A stretch of DNA of 64,000 nt from Platerodrilus igneus (lineage: Eukaryota > Arthropoda > Insecta > Coleoptera > Lycidae): positions 930,001-994,000 of the forward strand of contig JARFIW010001458.1 of assembly GCA_036346225.1 (NCBI GenBank). The letters are read 5' to 3'. Made by a program: the position numbers and the translations under genes. Shown here piece after piece: positions 10,010 to 22,974 of this stretch (within the stretch, counting starts at the first letter, position 1; each line of letters opens with the position of its first letter). The notes below the pieces were generated by a model that was given only the letters and a program-made list of their open reading frames with translations, was not told the origin of the DNA and searched no databases.

Positions 10010-10608
10010 TTAAACTTCCAAACTTTTTACGATTTCCATTTGTACCATTTTGTGCTGGTATGTTTGTTTTGGCCCTTGGTAGGGATGCTTGCTGTGGGTG
10101 GACGTGTGGTGTGCCGATTGCAGTTTTCGGTGTTTGTTTGCTATCAGACTCCGTGTTAGTTCTCTTGTTATTGACGGTGAGCCAGAGATGCATGTAGAAA
10201 AACTATTCATGTAGGCATACGTCGGCGGGTCGTTAAGCCTATAGTATATACTTATTATATTTTGCCCACATGGTTGTGGTGCCGAGTGGATTGCGTTGGG
10301 AGAATTGCCATACAAACTATTTGTGTTTGACTTGTGGCTGTCTAGGGGGCCTTGGGTGTGTGTCGTTTGTGGTTTCTTGCTTGTGAGGCGCTCTACATTT
10401 CCTAGGATAATATTTGGATTGTGATTTTGCGGGCTCATTGGTTTTGGATAGTGTTTGGGTTACTTCTAGTGTTGTTTGTACCCGTGGAGTACTGTTAGTG
10501 CTTTGTAGTGGCTTAGCTGCGCATGTACTTAATACGGGCCTGTTTTGTACCGTTACTGCTTCTGGATATGTGGTGCTGTGTGAAAAGACGAAACTTATAG
10601 TTAGATAA
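10010..10608 (-). pseudogene. Possible LINE ORF1 or gag-like remnant
   Basis: The plus strand is strikingly GT-rich, so the minus strand encodes low-complexity Pro/Thr/Ser/Asn/Gln/His-rich protein in two overlapping frames (10010-10438, and a second open one through about 10414-10608). The composition recalls disordered N-terminal regions of retroelement ORF1 proteins, but no zinc knuckle or RRM is visible. A sharp composition change at 10620-10680 (tcgtgtcgtggcgg) may mark an element end. Function unproven. Confidence 0.25.
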
Positions 10609-10679
10609 AGAAAGAAATCGACAAAAGATTATTTTCATATTCCATCCTAGTGTCGTGTCGTGGCGGTTCACCGTGACAA

Positions 10680-12189
10680 TATAAATAAAATACTTACTTA
10701 CTAATTTGCAATCATTTGTGTCACCATTACAGCATCAAATGCTGTATGTGAACTTACTTTTTCATGTTTATTACGTCTAAAAACTTGCATACAAAATACG
10801 ATGAGCGATGAAAGATAAATAATTTAACAATTATTAATAGTGAGCGTATTATAGCAAAGGCGGACAATATTTCAAAAGTTGTATTAGAATTTGATGCTCT
10901 ACATGCAAATCGACATACCTTATTGCATTAAATCTATTTTTATGTAGACTTAGGCATGGGACATTACGGAGCCACGACTAAAAATATATCGAATATCAAA
11001 TTCTTGCAGTCATTGCATTAGATATAATTCCATGCCCTTTTACTTTACATTTTAGACTTGTATCAACTATAGAACAACCCCCCCGCTTTCCACCCGACGA
11101 ATTACATTAAAATATGTAGTGATCTAAATCTAACTATGTAAATGTTTGGGTCTGACTATATGTCTTACTTGTCCCAACATCATAGAAACGGGGACTCGCT
11201 CGTTCGCTAAAATTTTAAAATATTGTGTCTGCGTTAAAGCGCTTGGGTCCTGTGTGTCTCATATAACTTTCTCTTAAGTAAAACTTTAATTAAATCTTAG
11301 AATTGTACTTCAGATACAGCTTCACAGTTATTAATATCTTAATCATACCCAATATAATGCACCTACACATTGTACAATAATCTATAGGAGTATAAAATAG
11401 CTTGGGTAATCCTCTATCACACACATTTTTTACTTAAGAGTTTAGCATTTCGTAGACGTCAAAATGCTGAAACCTAACAGCCATATACGCAATGCTTAAA
11501 TATACAATAATTAAACTAATTTCAAAAGCTACATAACAATTTTTCACTAGATAGTGGTAGCTATAACCATTAAAATCGACATTTCACATTACCATTTAGG
11601 GCATTCAACTCATTAATAGCCATTGCATCGTATATGAAAGCTTACTCGTGCTTATGGATTATAGAGTTAATGGTGCAAACGCGTAAATTTTTAGCTGCAA
11701 TTGAATAATAAAATTATACAAATGGGGCTTCTGTATAAAACCCACTGTCATAGTGTCTAAATTAAGTTTAAGTTTGTAACTAGAAATGTTTCCACGCTTC
11801 ATAATATCTCAATTACTACCGCTTAACTGTACAACATGTTATTTATACACAGGTGTGGATTTAAGGATGGGGGGGAGAGCAATTGTAGGGACCCGATAAC
11901 CGTTAAATTAAAAAATATAAATAACTCAAAGCTCTGAATGCTATAGTGTTTTGACAAGAAATTTCTGTTGGCATTGTCACTAATGTCATAATCACAAACA
12001 CAATCTAAATAGATAATATTTTCATTAATTTTCTAAAATATTATTAATTATGTACATGCTATGCCGAACTATTATTGAAGTAAGAGAGAGTGTACAGTTA
12101 GTGAACGAATCGCGTTTCAAATCCTATGATGTAAAATTATTATTAATTGGAAGTGCCTACAACACTTTTTCGCATATTAGAGTGTAGTT
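10680..12189. other. No feature recognised
   Basis: AT-rich sequence with no long frames and no repeat shared with the rest of the window that I could see. Confidence 0.5.
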
Positions 12190-12505
12190 TACTATGTCTT
12201 TCGATCCCCCCTCCCGAATGGAAGAATGATGCGTCGCTATCAGAGACCATAAGCAAAGCTATGTCGGTTCTTCCATTTTAAACGGACCTGTACCTTGACG
12301 AAGTTCTAAAATACTAGAACAGGTAGAATGGCTCGCGCATTTCAATGAGCTAAAGAGCCGAACTATAGGTTTAACCAAATTAATGGGGTCTTTAGTGAGG
12401 GACCAGACTAAGACAGGTCCCCGAAAGATGGCAGCAGCTCTTTCGGTACTTAGAGTGGCAGAGACCATAGGGGTCGGTATGGCATTCTAAGACACACTAC
12501 TGCGA

Positions 12506-13506
12506 TATGGAAGGCAACGGAAAACTACCACATTACATCCCAAGTACACTGCGTACAGAAATTGTTAGTAAATATGATGGCATCCTCTGAAGTACAAAAC
12601 TCCGGAGTTAAAATGGTCCTCCATTCGGATCTCCGGGAGGGGACTACTTCGGGGGATGTTATCCGAAAGTATAGAAAAAGATCCGTAAATATTTTGAGAG
12701 TCGGAGCGTGGAATGTCAGGAGTATGAAACAAGTAGGTAAGCTAGAGAACCTGAAACACTAGACATAGTAGGAATCAGCGAAGTCCGCTGGCCAGAGGCG
12801 GGGATTTTTAGAGTGGAGACTTCAGAATAATTCATACAGGATCAGAAGAAGAAAATTCGGGTGTGGGGTTAGTTATACGAAAAAAGATAGGACGACGTGT
12901 AGAAAACTACTTACAAAAGAACAAAAAAGTACTCATTAGATTAGAATCTAAACCGGTAAATACAGTAATAATACAAGTATGCATGCCACCTCTAGCTACA
13001 GTGAGGAAGAGGTAGAGGATATCTACAAAGATATCGAAGACATACTAACATACGTAAAAAGGCATAAAAATTTAATAATTACGGGAAATTTTAATGCAGT
13101 GGTAGGTGAGGGAAGGGAAGGAGCAGTAGTAGGTTTATTTGGTTTAGGCACGAGAAATGACAGGGGAAATAGGCTGGTAAAATTTTGCGATAAGAACAAT
13201 TTAACCATCACAAATACACTATTTCAACATCATGTTAAAAGACGATACACGTGGAAGATGCCAGGAGATATAGGAGAATATCAAATAGATTGCATTATTG
13301 TTAGACAACGGTTTAGAAATCAAGTAAAAGACTGTAGAAGCTACCCGGAAGCAGATATAGACACTGACCACAACATAGTAATTATGAAGGTCGCACTTAA
13401 ATTTAAAAATCTGAAAAAGAGGAATGGAAAAAGGCACTTTAAGTTTGAAAATTTTAAGATAGAGATATCTACGAAAGATTTGAAAGAAATTCAAATGAAT
13501 TACTGA
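12506..13506 (+). pseudogene. RTE endonuclease, decayed
   Basis: Pieces in several frames: the ATG at 12506 (MEGNGKLPHYIP), then VLHSDLREG and GAWNVRSM (12562-12762), then 12979-13506. Catalytic positions compared with the family: WNVR is kept; the SEVRW block (about 12775-12795) is kept in another frame; GDFN has become GNFN, losing the catalytic Asp; IDYIL has become IDCII; and the final DTDHN block is kept. Even with frames repaired, the GNFN change predicts an inactive nuclease. Confidence 0.8.
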
Positions 13507-13577
13507 AAAATGTCGGAAAAATTTCTCATACTAGGTAAATAGAAACATAATAAAATAACATTAAATCCAGCTTAAAC

Positions 13578-14147
13578 ATGGCGGCCAGAGATATTCTGGG
13601 GTATACACAAAAAGAAAATAAGAAACCATGGATAACAAAGGATATCCTGAATTTATTAAAAAAAAGACAAAAATACAAACAGGAATCAGAGATTGAAAAT
13701 GATGACCTGGGATATCCTATACTTAGAGATGGGTTTGAATTAGCAATAAAGGGTTTGAAAAATGGTAAGGCGCCGGGTACAGATAAGGTGCTAGCAGAAA
13801 CTCTAAAAGCCGCTCTACAAGCAGTAACAGAACGTTTCTTCCGACTTGTAAGCTATATGTATGAGACAGGCGGAATAGCCGAAGATTACAAACGTAACAT
13901 CATAGTAAATATACCAAAAGAGAAAGGCTCGGATAGATGTGAAAATTTTCGAACAATAAGTTTGACAGCACACGTGTCAAATATATTAACTAGAATTGTA
14001 CAAACACGAATGGAAAAACAAGCTGAGGAAATACTAGGAGAAGATCAGTATGAGTTGAGGCGAAACAGGGGAACACGGAAGGCTATTTTAGCTCTGAGAG
14101 TAATAATGGAGAAAACAGTAGAAAAAGGGGAAAGCGTTTATATATAG
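13578..14147 (+). pseudogene. RTE reverse transcriptase N-terminal part
   Basis: A 189-residue frame with GKAPGTDKV, IVNIPKEKGSDRCENFRTIS and GEDQYELRRNRGTRKA, matching residues 90-210 of the RT at 3168-4184. It ends before motif A, so neither catalytic aspartate block is present. QYGFRK has become QYELRR. Non-functional. Confidence 0.8.
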
Positions 14148-14616
14148 GGTTTGGTCAAGTTCTTAAGTTTTCAATAACTATGAGACGTCTTTGCTGACTA
14201 CCGATGATGCATCATAAAAAATAAAATTCTGATATAATGTAAACTTAAGCTCCAAAACTTAAGTTCAAAATTGTATTATACAATAGCTGCCTTAAAATTA
14301 AACACAGAATATAACGTGTCAACGAAATTTAATTGTTGTGCGACCTCTGGATAATTCTATGTTTGCAGAATTAATAACATATGTACTATATACTCAATTT
14401 TTCTTAAGTAAAGCTTTTTGATAGAAATTTGTGACATCTAACTTTAAAAAGGCAATAACCCTGAAATTAAGAAGATACAATTTATGCATAGATAATTTTT
14501 GCTTTTCGCACATGTTTGTTGGCAGCAATGCACTTCAGGTTAACAGCTTCTAACAGCTGAAATGTCCACATTCACTAGTGCTATTCCACTATCCATTCGT
14601 CACTGTTGTCTCAACT
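14148..14616. other. No feature recognised
   Basis: AT-rich sequence between the truncated RTE and the decayed DDE transposase; it may hold remnants of that transposon's terminal region. No inverted repeat was found by eye. Confidence 0.4.
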
Positions 14617-15479
14617 ATGTCATTTTCCATGGATGAACGCGTGTTAATTATTGAGACTTATTGCGCGCATAAATCTTACAAACCAGTAAAAGAAGTTTCA
14701 GTTAAAGTTTGCCGAGTCTACAGTTCCTAATAAGTCGACAATATCATGTTAAAGTAATAAATTTCGTAAGACTGGCAGTTAAGCATCATTGAAATTCTCA
14801 GATCGATCATCAGTGTTAGATGAAAAAGTTCTAGAAAATGTGAAAGTACGTTTGACTCTCTCGCCCAGATAATAGTTTCAAAGTTTTCTGCACTGGTTGA
14901 GCGTCTACTATATAATGCTTTTAGAACTACTATAAAATTACATTTGCATGCCTACCGCAATGAACTGGAAGAAGTAGACCACGGGAAACGTTTATGGTAT
15001 TGACGTTGGTTTTGTTCTCTTGTTTATGAAAGCGGTAATGCATAGTGTTTATTTTAACAAGCCCAGGTTTCACGTAGATGACTATACTAAAATGCTGTTT
15101 TATGAATGTCCATTACGCGCATATAAAATTAACTTTGGTGTGTGATTTACCGCTGTCGCCGTAGTATAATAGGGATTAATTTTTTTACATGTTTACGGAT
15201 GGCGCAAATAAATCCGGCAGTTTATTGGAGAGTGTTAGATTTGAACCAACAAAAGCGTTGGTTCCAGCAGAAAGACATAACTAGTTTTGCTGCTAATGAA
15301 ATGCTGAATATTCTACAGAAATTTTATGGCCACTGTTTGATATCAAAAGCGTTGTGGCCTCCGAGATTAACAGCATTGACAAAGAAGTTTCGGACATTGC
15401 CGAGCAAACATTACGGAAAGTGGTCACACGTGCTATGAAATGTGCACGTACCTGCATCCGGACTACAAAAAGTCACTAA
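14617..15479 (+). pseudogene. Decayed Tc1/mariner-like DDE transposase
   Basis: Starts ATG at 14617 with MSFSMDERVLIIETYCAHKS, the N-terminal helix-turn-helix start of a large insect family of DDE transposases (often named Tc3-like or DUF4817 proteins). Later pieces in shifting frames are: LDEKVLENVKVRLTLSPR near 14817-14870; NELEEVDHGKRLWY near 14960-15000; PRFHVDDYTK near 15062-15090, where a SDEAWF-type catalytic Asp block would be expected; and 15142-15438 with INPAVYWRVL, WFQQKDIT (family FQQDGA, catalytic Asp displaced) and LISKALWPPRL. A final EINSIDKEVSD-like helix ends near 15477. Several stops and frameshifts make it a fossil. Confidence 0.75.
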
Positions 15480-18400
15480 AGCATTTATTGTAAAGTTATT
15501 TGCATCGTAGTTTGAACATTTTTGTGTAAATATTTTATTAACATTAACATTTTTGTAATACATTCAGGTCATCCAAAAACGGATAACGTACTTTTTGAAA
15601 GCACTCGCTACATCAGTCTAAATATGATGCTTTACTCATGGGGAAAGGCTTAAAGTTACACCGTATGATTTAATAATGGATACTATTAAAATTGTTTAAC
15701 ACTTCAAGCATCTGTAAAAGCTAAGTTTTTTAATAAAAACAATCCGATTATTTCTTAATTATTAAGCTGGACTATTTCTAACTAATATTCAAAAACGATT
15801 TATACTAAATTGTTTATGTATTAGTAATTAGTAAGTGATTTCGGCAAAGTTGTAACTAATTATTTAGCAGTGACACCTAAAAATTAAAGAGTTCGTTTTT
15901 CCATGGCATGATGAACTGATGTGAAAGGGTTACGTAAGTAGTTGGTATAATAAACATAGTAACTTTGAAGATATTATTAATCATGACCTACCTACCCACC
16001 TACTCTGTTGCCTTCTATTTCCTTCAATAAATAAAATAGAATAATTATTCCTTCTCAATTTCAAAGTAATGTATAGCTACTAACCCAGCTTTAAATAAGT
16101 TTAAATAAAAATGCATTTTGAGCAGCCTTATAGTTACAATAATAAAACTGTATGTACATCTCACTTTGCTGCACAGGATAAAAGCATTGAAATAAAGTTG
16201 TTTTATGGAAGTAACAATATAAGGCGCCGTATTCTTTGTATCGAGAACATAATTTTCAGGTAAATCGTTGTTCTTAAATGGAAATCTCAATTTTATATGT
16301 ACGATCCAAGCGATTTAAGTAAAATATAACCCATTCCAATTTACATATAACAATTTATCTTTTGCCTTGTAACCGCTACGTTACAACTTGAATATGCATG
16401 TTTATTTACGATAACACATGTTAAGTAGCAAGAGGTAGGATGTCACTTCATGAATAAATACTGCACACCCTTATATGATATACGTATGAAACCGTGTTAA
16501 CGTTTATGAAATTCTGTGTGATCGTAATCTTTTTGGTAAAACAAAATTCACATGCTAAATTAAAGACTTCAAAAGTAATGCTTTTTGGGTAAAGAAGTAA
16601 CGCAATCCTAATAAACTGTGCTTCCATTGATAGTGCTCTATGGAGCTTTCTTGACATTGTCAACAAATCCTAAGCAAACCGTAAAATATAAATTACTTAT
16701 AACTTTATGAAAAAAAACTTACTGAATAGTAGTATTTAAGAGACAAGCATTTGAAGAGCTGTAAGTTGTAAGTTGTAGTTGTATTTTTGAAAAACCGAGA
16801 GTAATGTATTACAAATAGCACACACACACTCACGCGCGCACACACGTATATTTTCACCTATGTGTTTTAAAAATGGTTCTAACATAATGATGGTTCACTA
16901 ATTACTATGCTTTGAAAATGGCTGTACTTTGTCACTATGGCATTGAACAGAAAGATGCATTATTATGAACACACAGTTATAATGTAGTAAAAATTATTGG
17001 GCCCTAATAGTAACAAAGTACATGTTGAAAGAGTAAATATCGTCAATTATTAATTGCTATTGAAAAATAAAAAATCTATTAGTATTCGTTAGAGTAATCC
17101 ATCGCATACCTTTAATGGAAGTTGCAGTCTGTAAAGAATGTATACGTCTATAGAAATGTAAGTTACACTAATTACGCAAATAATAAATTATCAAGACCTA
17201 TGTCTTACCACTAGTTGAAACAATTCACTTCTGCCTTAGACCATCCGTTAACTTCTGTATGGATCTAGAAATAAAGAAACGCCATGTATAAAAGTAGTAA
17301 GTAGAGAAACCTAACTGTTAAACCATTACGAACGTTACACTGCTAAAACTGTTCATAAGAAGAGTGTACTATATGGTCTATTCTCTGGAGTATATAGTAG
17401 TTGAAATGCGATTTTGAATAGGGCTCCTCCTACTCAAAATATCCCTTGAATTCCGTTTGCTTCAACAAATTCTCATTTTTAAGTTGATGACTTTTCTTTG
17501 AACAACTTTTCTATAAATTGAAAATAATATAAGACTATTAAACGGGTGAGGTACATTCTCTTTCTTTCTTGTACGTCACATGACAACTATGATGTCGGGT
17601 GAGCCTTTAATCTCTCACCACCACCTCCTCCTTCCTTGACATGTGTGCAATTTTTTAAGAACCTATGTTACGAGTGCCATTTCTGATCACCCCACGACTG
17701 TTATTGTTTTTACATCACACTCGCCATCTGCAGTGTGCCAACGTCTAGCAATTCTAGGCGAAAAAAATTAGTTCTTTTGGAATACTAATTCTGATCCTTG
17801 AGCGCAAAACTAGTACATAACCATAACAACGAACAGCCATATAATAGCAAGAACTCTGAACATGCTTAGCAAGTTGCAATCCAAGTATCCATAATCTTTA
17901 AGAAATAGCTATTATTTATATGAACGGAAAATTGTTGAATTTTGCATACAAATTGATTGCTTGTATTAAATTTCTTACACTTTTAAAAGACGTAATATCA
18001 CGCACCATATAATGAACAACTACAGTATTTTGCAAAATAAAACGCAACATTATTGTTTAATTCGATTTTTCTTAATTCCTTTAGAAATGTTAGAGTCTAA
18101 AATTACTTTTTATTAGTTGTTTCCTTTTTCATCTAGGCAAACACCAAAAACTGATATATTATTACTTATTTTAAAAAATTGTTTGTCGTCATGGGCATTA
18201 TTTGCAGTCGAAAGGTTTTTTTATAATGTTATGTCATTTATAGAATAGCATTTTAATAAAATAATTACGTCAGTTCAAATATTAGTTTACATCTTGTACA
18301 TGAAAATAATTAATATATTCTCGCACCGAATATTTCATTATATGCCATATTTTGAAAGATGGTTACTAGTACAGGCGCGAATTATGTCATAATTGATGTG

Positions 18401-18884
18401 TAAAATAATATAAAATATTTCCACGTTTATTTAATGCTGATGTGAATAAAGGTTTGTAAAGTGCTAGATAGAAACGCAAGAAGCAGCATTTACAAATCCT
18501 ATGTGTTAAGGATAAACTAATACATTCACTTCATTCAACACACATTTCTTTATAAACTTACCAAGTCTCGTGGTTTACTTATTACGGATACGCAAATTAT
18601 ACCACACTTTGCAAAAACATGTGCCGCACGTGGTGCTTAAACTGCACACACTAAGTCGAATACTGGTTGACAATCCAACCACTTCGCCCACATCTCGCCA
18701 GTTAACACATATGTGGCGCAAATAACTACCACAATCCTTTCACGGCACGCTCTTATACACAACAGGTCGAAAATTAAACCTTAAATTTTATTTTAACTTT
18801 ATTTATTGTGCCATCCTGGAATTACAAGGATATATCATTGCATCCAAAGCAAAAAACTTACCTTATACTGTTGATGATGTAAGG
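15480..18884. other. No feature recognised
   Basis: 3.4 kb of AT-rich sequence without long frames or repeats shared with the rest of the window. A short CA/CG-rich stretch lies at 16820-16850. The frames at 16045-16290 and 16448-16666 lack motifs. Confidence 0.5.
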
Positions 18885-19640
18885 AAGATGACTGCTACTG
18901 CAGGGAGTGTTGTGAAATCAAAGCGAGATTCGCCAAAATTACGAATACACTGATTAAAGCCACCTCTCCCTTTGAACGGCTGAGTGTGGATTTCAAAAGA
19001 GCCATGCCATCGCGTACTGCCAATAGATAATTGCTCACCATAATTGATGAATTTTCACTTTTTCCCTTTGGTTTTGCTTGTGCTGAGATATCTTCGCACA
19101 CGATAATGAAATGCTTAGAGCTAGTGTTTCAGTATTCGGGATGCCTTCATACGTGCATTCTGATCGCGGTACCAATTTTCTCTCGAATAAAGTCAAATCA
19201 TACTTGACATCCTGCAGTATTGCTACCAGTCGGACTACTTCATACAATCCGCGAGGCAATGGATAAGTGGAGCGTTGTAATGGTATAATATGGAAAAGTG
19301 TTTTGCTTGCGCTGAAATCAATGAAACTGAAAGAAGACCTGTGGGAAACTATACTTACTGAAGCCTTACACTCTATAAGATCGTTGCCTTGTACCGCCAC
19401 GATTGCAACTCCACATGAACGAACGTTTGCAAAATGGGCTCTTCTTGACAAGTTGACTGTTGACACCGGGTATAGTCTTTCTAAGGAAGGATACTAGAAG
19501 TAGCAAATACGTCACCGCTTGAGAAGGTGGAATTATTAGAAACAAATCTTTATTATGCTTATATTCGTCACCCTTCTGGAAGAGAGAACACCGATTCTAT
19601 TCGACGGTTTGTTCCTTGCGGTGAGAACAGGGAACACTAG
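18885..19640 (+). pseudogene. Ty3/Gypsy-type integrase core, orphan fragment
   Basis: Plus-strand pieces read ATSPFERLSVDFKRAMPS (first catalytic Asp in VDF, near 18980), LLTIIDEFSLFPFGFAC, MPSYVHSDRGTNFLSN (second Asp, near 19160), SRTTSYNPRGNG then a stop in place of Gln, VERCNG (catalytic Glu), and 19267-19497 with LWETILTEALHSIRSLPCTA and TPHER. This is the retroviral-type integrase core, D,D(35)E class, of a K02A2.6-like Gypsy lineage; it would insert element cDNA. Frameshift(s) and a nonsense codon inactivate it. No RT or LTR is recognisable next to it, and it is distinct from elements A-C, which lack an integrase. Confidence 0.8.
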
Positions 19641-19682
19641 CAAAGGGCCGTTGATACTAATAACGACGTTCTAAATACTGGT

Positions 19683-20035
19683 CATCATCATCATTAGGTC
19701 TTCAGAACTGGTTGGACGCGTACCCTCATTATTTCCTAGTCTACCTCTACCTCTCTTTTTCTATCTCTGCTTGTGATGTATCCCGTACTATTCCTCAGAA
19801 ATGCCTTAAAACGGATCTTGTCCTTCTATTTCTCATATTCTTCGTTACCCATACATATCTTTATTCCTTTACTATTTCTACAACCTATTTGTTATTAACT
19901 TTCTCTGTCCTTGCTACCATCCTGATACATCTGAAACACAACATTCCAGAAGGCTTTTATCTCTTTCTGTATGCCTTTCCTACTGCCCCTATCCACTTAA
20001 CACTTGTTGCTTGATTCGTCCTAGAACTGTGAATT
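19683..20035 (-). mobile_element. 3' end of a third LINE family (LINE-3)
   Basis: The reverse complement matches 53255-53615 over a 200-300 base core (shared pieces: taataacaaata, gaaatagaagg, agtacgggatacat, acaagcagag, cgtccaaccagtt) and ends gaagacctaatgatgatgatg. The coding trace (KKRGRGRLG) matches the RTE-like GRPR region just before the ORF end. A 100-residue plus-strand frame here (19712-20014) is the shadow of this copy. The copy is 5' truncated and internally deleted. Confidence 0.65.
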
Positions 20036-21742
20036 AGACGTCAGCCCGTACTAGTTTATAGAGCCGACAACATTTATTTCAAGGATAGCCCAACAAAGTC
20101 TGAAGATGATTCAGAATTAATGGCGTGTATATTCAAAAATATGGTTCCATATAGTAGAAGGATATCTATATGAAAAGAATAAATAGGTTTATATACTTAT
20201 AAAAATATTTAAAGCGTACTAAGGTGGTAACATTTATAACTTTAACAATTCTTATGATATTTTTCTGATTACAAGCAACATTCTTGGTAAATCTATTAGA
20301 ATTTAGATATCATTTGCGTTTGTATCTGGTTGTGTGTGTGAGTTGTGCGTGCGTGCGTTCGAGTATGCGTGCGTGCGTATGTGCGAGAATACGCGCGCGC
20401 AGGCGCGCGCGCACGTGTGTCTGAGTGTTTTTACCTACTGTTCGAGATACGCTTTGCATATATGTTTCAACCAGTAGTTTGTGGTTTGTAATTTTAAAAT
20501 CGTCACTTTCCTTTACTGAAAATGCCATTACTGAGAAGTTTCGACACGAAGAGTTCAGTAATAGTGTATAGCTGGATATACATTTTAAAACTCTTTAATC
20601 ATTAATATTTGTTTCTTGTTACAAAATCAAAATAGGCTGGGCTACTTATAAAAATCCTTCAACTGGAAACATTTAAATTCATTTCCAATACTTTTTGTGT
20701 TTAGAGTAAACATTTTATGGGTTGCTGATCCATGTTGAAAGGGTAAAGTGGTAGTGGTAGTCTAGTAGGTGCTATGTATGCTCTCCGAACTTCCGGCAGC
20801 AGATTGCGTTGTTTAATACACCCAGTACGACACTATGCAAATGGGAACGTCTATTTATTTGGCCAGTAAACTTTTCTGTATGTTACATTCCATTTCGTAT
20901 TTGAAAATTTACTGCCTCCGTACTTTAGGAACCATTTTATTTCTACTCATTTAAATTTACGGGTTGCTACACATCGATAATTTCAAGTCCGATTAGTTAG
21001 TCAGTCAACTGTGTTGTCCTTTATTAAATTCACACGTTCGCTTGTCTATATTCTTTTTAGTTCCTTGTTTATCCATGTAATCCTTACTAATTAGGAATTT
21101 TCTAAATGTTGTTGGTTTAATGCTAATCAGGTAAAGTAGATATGATATATTGGCAAGATAAACACCTGCTCAATTTCATTTCTGTTATACATGAGATTTC
21201 CGTTATTATTTCTTCCGAAAACAATTTTATATCGACATTGGTTGAACGAGTTTATTAGATACCTAGCGCTTGGTAGCGTTGGTTCTTCTTTGTTAAATCG
21301 TGCAGTTGCAAATCCTTATGATGAAAAACGTGCTTTCTCTTTTTGTGTGATTGCCAGGATTTGTACTCAATGTTTTTGGTTTCTTAGAACTAAGGTTCCT
21401 CGTTGTACCACAGAAACTTATTTTATCGCTACTGCATATTTTGTCTGGTTACCATATAATAAGTAGAGCAAGTTAGGATGAGATGGGTAACGATTGTAGC
21501 TACCTATACCCTTTACAGGCTGCGGAAAGGAATATTATACGATGATGACGACAGCACTTTGATTTACTTCTCAATAGTATGTACTTTGCCTATATTCTAG
21601 CAATATTAAGAGAAACACTTTAGATTACAAGACGTATCTAAAAATTCGGGGTATAATCTTTAAATGCACTTTTATAAATATGTGTAAATATGTAAATTTG
21701 TGTGCTTCTTGTGTACTTATATACTGCAGTAGCTCTAATCAG
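20036..21742. other. No gene recognised (contains a Z-DNA-like tract)
   Basis: AT-rich sequence. The only distinctive piece is the alternating purine-pyrimidine tract at 20328-20425. The frames at 20310-20528 and 21191-21466 have no domain; the first is an artefact of that tract. Confidence 0.45.
20328..20425. repeat. Alternating purine-pyrimidine (TG/CG) tract
   Basis: About 95 bases of TG, GTGC and CG dinucleotide runs, including cgcgcgcaggcgcgcgcgcac, in an otherwise AT-rich region. Such tracts favour left-handed DNA; no function is claimed. Confidence 0.8.
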
Positions 21743-22912
21743 AACGTTGCTATGTGCAATGACGTAACCGGAAGAAAAGTAAGCACCAGGCTGGTTATCA
21801 AACGAAGAGAGTGGGAGGATTCATCTAAATACCAAAAAAAAATAAAAATTTAATCACACAAAAAACTAAGCACATCGCCCCCGCTTATCTATTAACAACT
21901 AAACATAAATAAAAACAAAAAAAAATTTCTTAATTCGCATAGACAAATAAAAAATATTAAACTTTAGTGATGTTGTAAATGTCAAATTTGATAGTGGATC
22001 CTCGAAGTGCGCATTTCGCGGCTAACAGGTAATAAAATTCATTGAACCAAAAAAATTAATGTTTAAAATTTTCGTTATAACAATAGCGATAGCAAATTTT
22101 AAATGCAGGTTTTCTCAATATCAATAGCAACATGTTAAAATTAAAAATAGTGAAGGCTGATTTTCTCAATATTATAAGTGTTGATTTACGCATTAACTAC
22201 CAGCAACGTTGTAGTAATAACTACTGAAGTATAACCCGAAGCGCCTGTAGAGCGAGAATCACGAATTGTAGCAACAAACAAAAGTCCTATAGGGTTACGT
22301 TTCTCATCCCGTGACTGCACCCAACGTTAATAAGGAATGTTCCATTGGTGCATACAAAAAAAAACAAGTCACCCTCTGGGTGTCCGGGTACCTATCTTGC
22401 CTACCGTGAAGAGTTGAGTCAACACAGCGACGTAACGGTTATCGTAATTTCAGTAGTGAGTCACCACAAAGAAAGAAAAAACTGGTCCATGGCAACAAAC
22501 AGTCTGGCCTACACACCGAAAGGACCCATTTGGCCTCCAGCTGAAAAAAGCTAAAACGAAAATCGGATTAGAATCAGTAAACGCAGAAAAACTTACCCAT
22601 ACACGTAAACTATTACTTACTCGTTGAACAACAAACAATAAGCGTGCATTGCTTTTGAAATAACAGAGCAAATAGTTTTTTCAAGTGCAACAACGCACAA
22701 GCTACAGAGACTAATTTTAATATGAGTTCAAAGTAACACGAATTTGAAAAACAAACATCCGCGCTTATCCAAGCGCGATTGACTGGAAAACCCGGGTTAT
22801 ATGGGAATAGTTCAATATACTATTTCGACGAAGGTTTAGAATGAAACCACAGAGAAAGTAATGATATGCTATTGCAAGGTAAAACGAGATACTTAAAACA
22901 GGACATTGACTT
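21743..22912. repeat. Unclassified 1.17-kb dispersed repeat, copy 1
   Basis: Aligns in the same orientation with 33268-34440 over the full length. Anchors are gccggagaaaa-like, taccaggct, agtgcgcat, gtgtc(c)ggg, ggcctccagct and aagcgcgatt. No terminal inverted repeat, poly-A tail, RNA polymerase III box or long frame is visible. It is probably a non-autonomous transposon or a solo LTR of another family. LTR element C lies just beyond its right end. Confidence 0.75.
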
Positions 22913-22923
22913 ATTTAATTGTT

Positions 22924-22924
<1 letters not shown>

Positions 22925-22955
<31 letters not shown>

Positions 22956-22974
22956 GTAATATATATATATATAT
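22925..22974. repeat. (AT)n tract at the C element edge
   Basis: An imperfect TA run immediately left of the TGCTGT end of LTR C. Confidence 0.95.

Larger units (their letters stand above)
12190..14147 (+). mobile_element. Second RTE-type LINE, 3'-truncated and deleted
   Basis: Plus-strand relative of the RTE at 1597-5696. It has a 5' leader (12190-12505), an endonuclease (12506-13506) and an RT N-terminal part (13578-14147). It stops at KGESVYI, just before the position of the FVDLEKAFD motif, so the catalytic palm and the whole 3' end are missing. An internal deletion joins the EN-RT linker (QKYKQ) directly to ESEIENDD, dropping sequence present in the other copy. LINEs normally lose the 5' end; this copy lost the 3' end, so a later deletion is likely. 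Confidence 0.85.

Noticed and set aside
20310..20528. Arg/Ala/His-rich minus-strand frame
   Set aside because: Translation of the TG/CG simple repeat.
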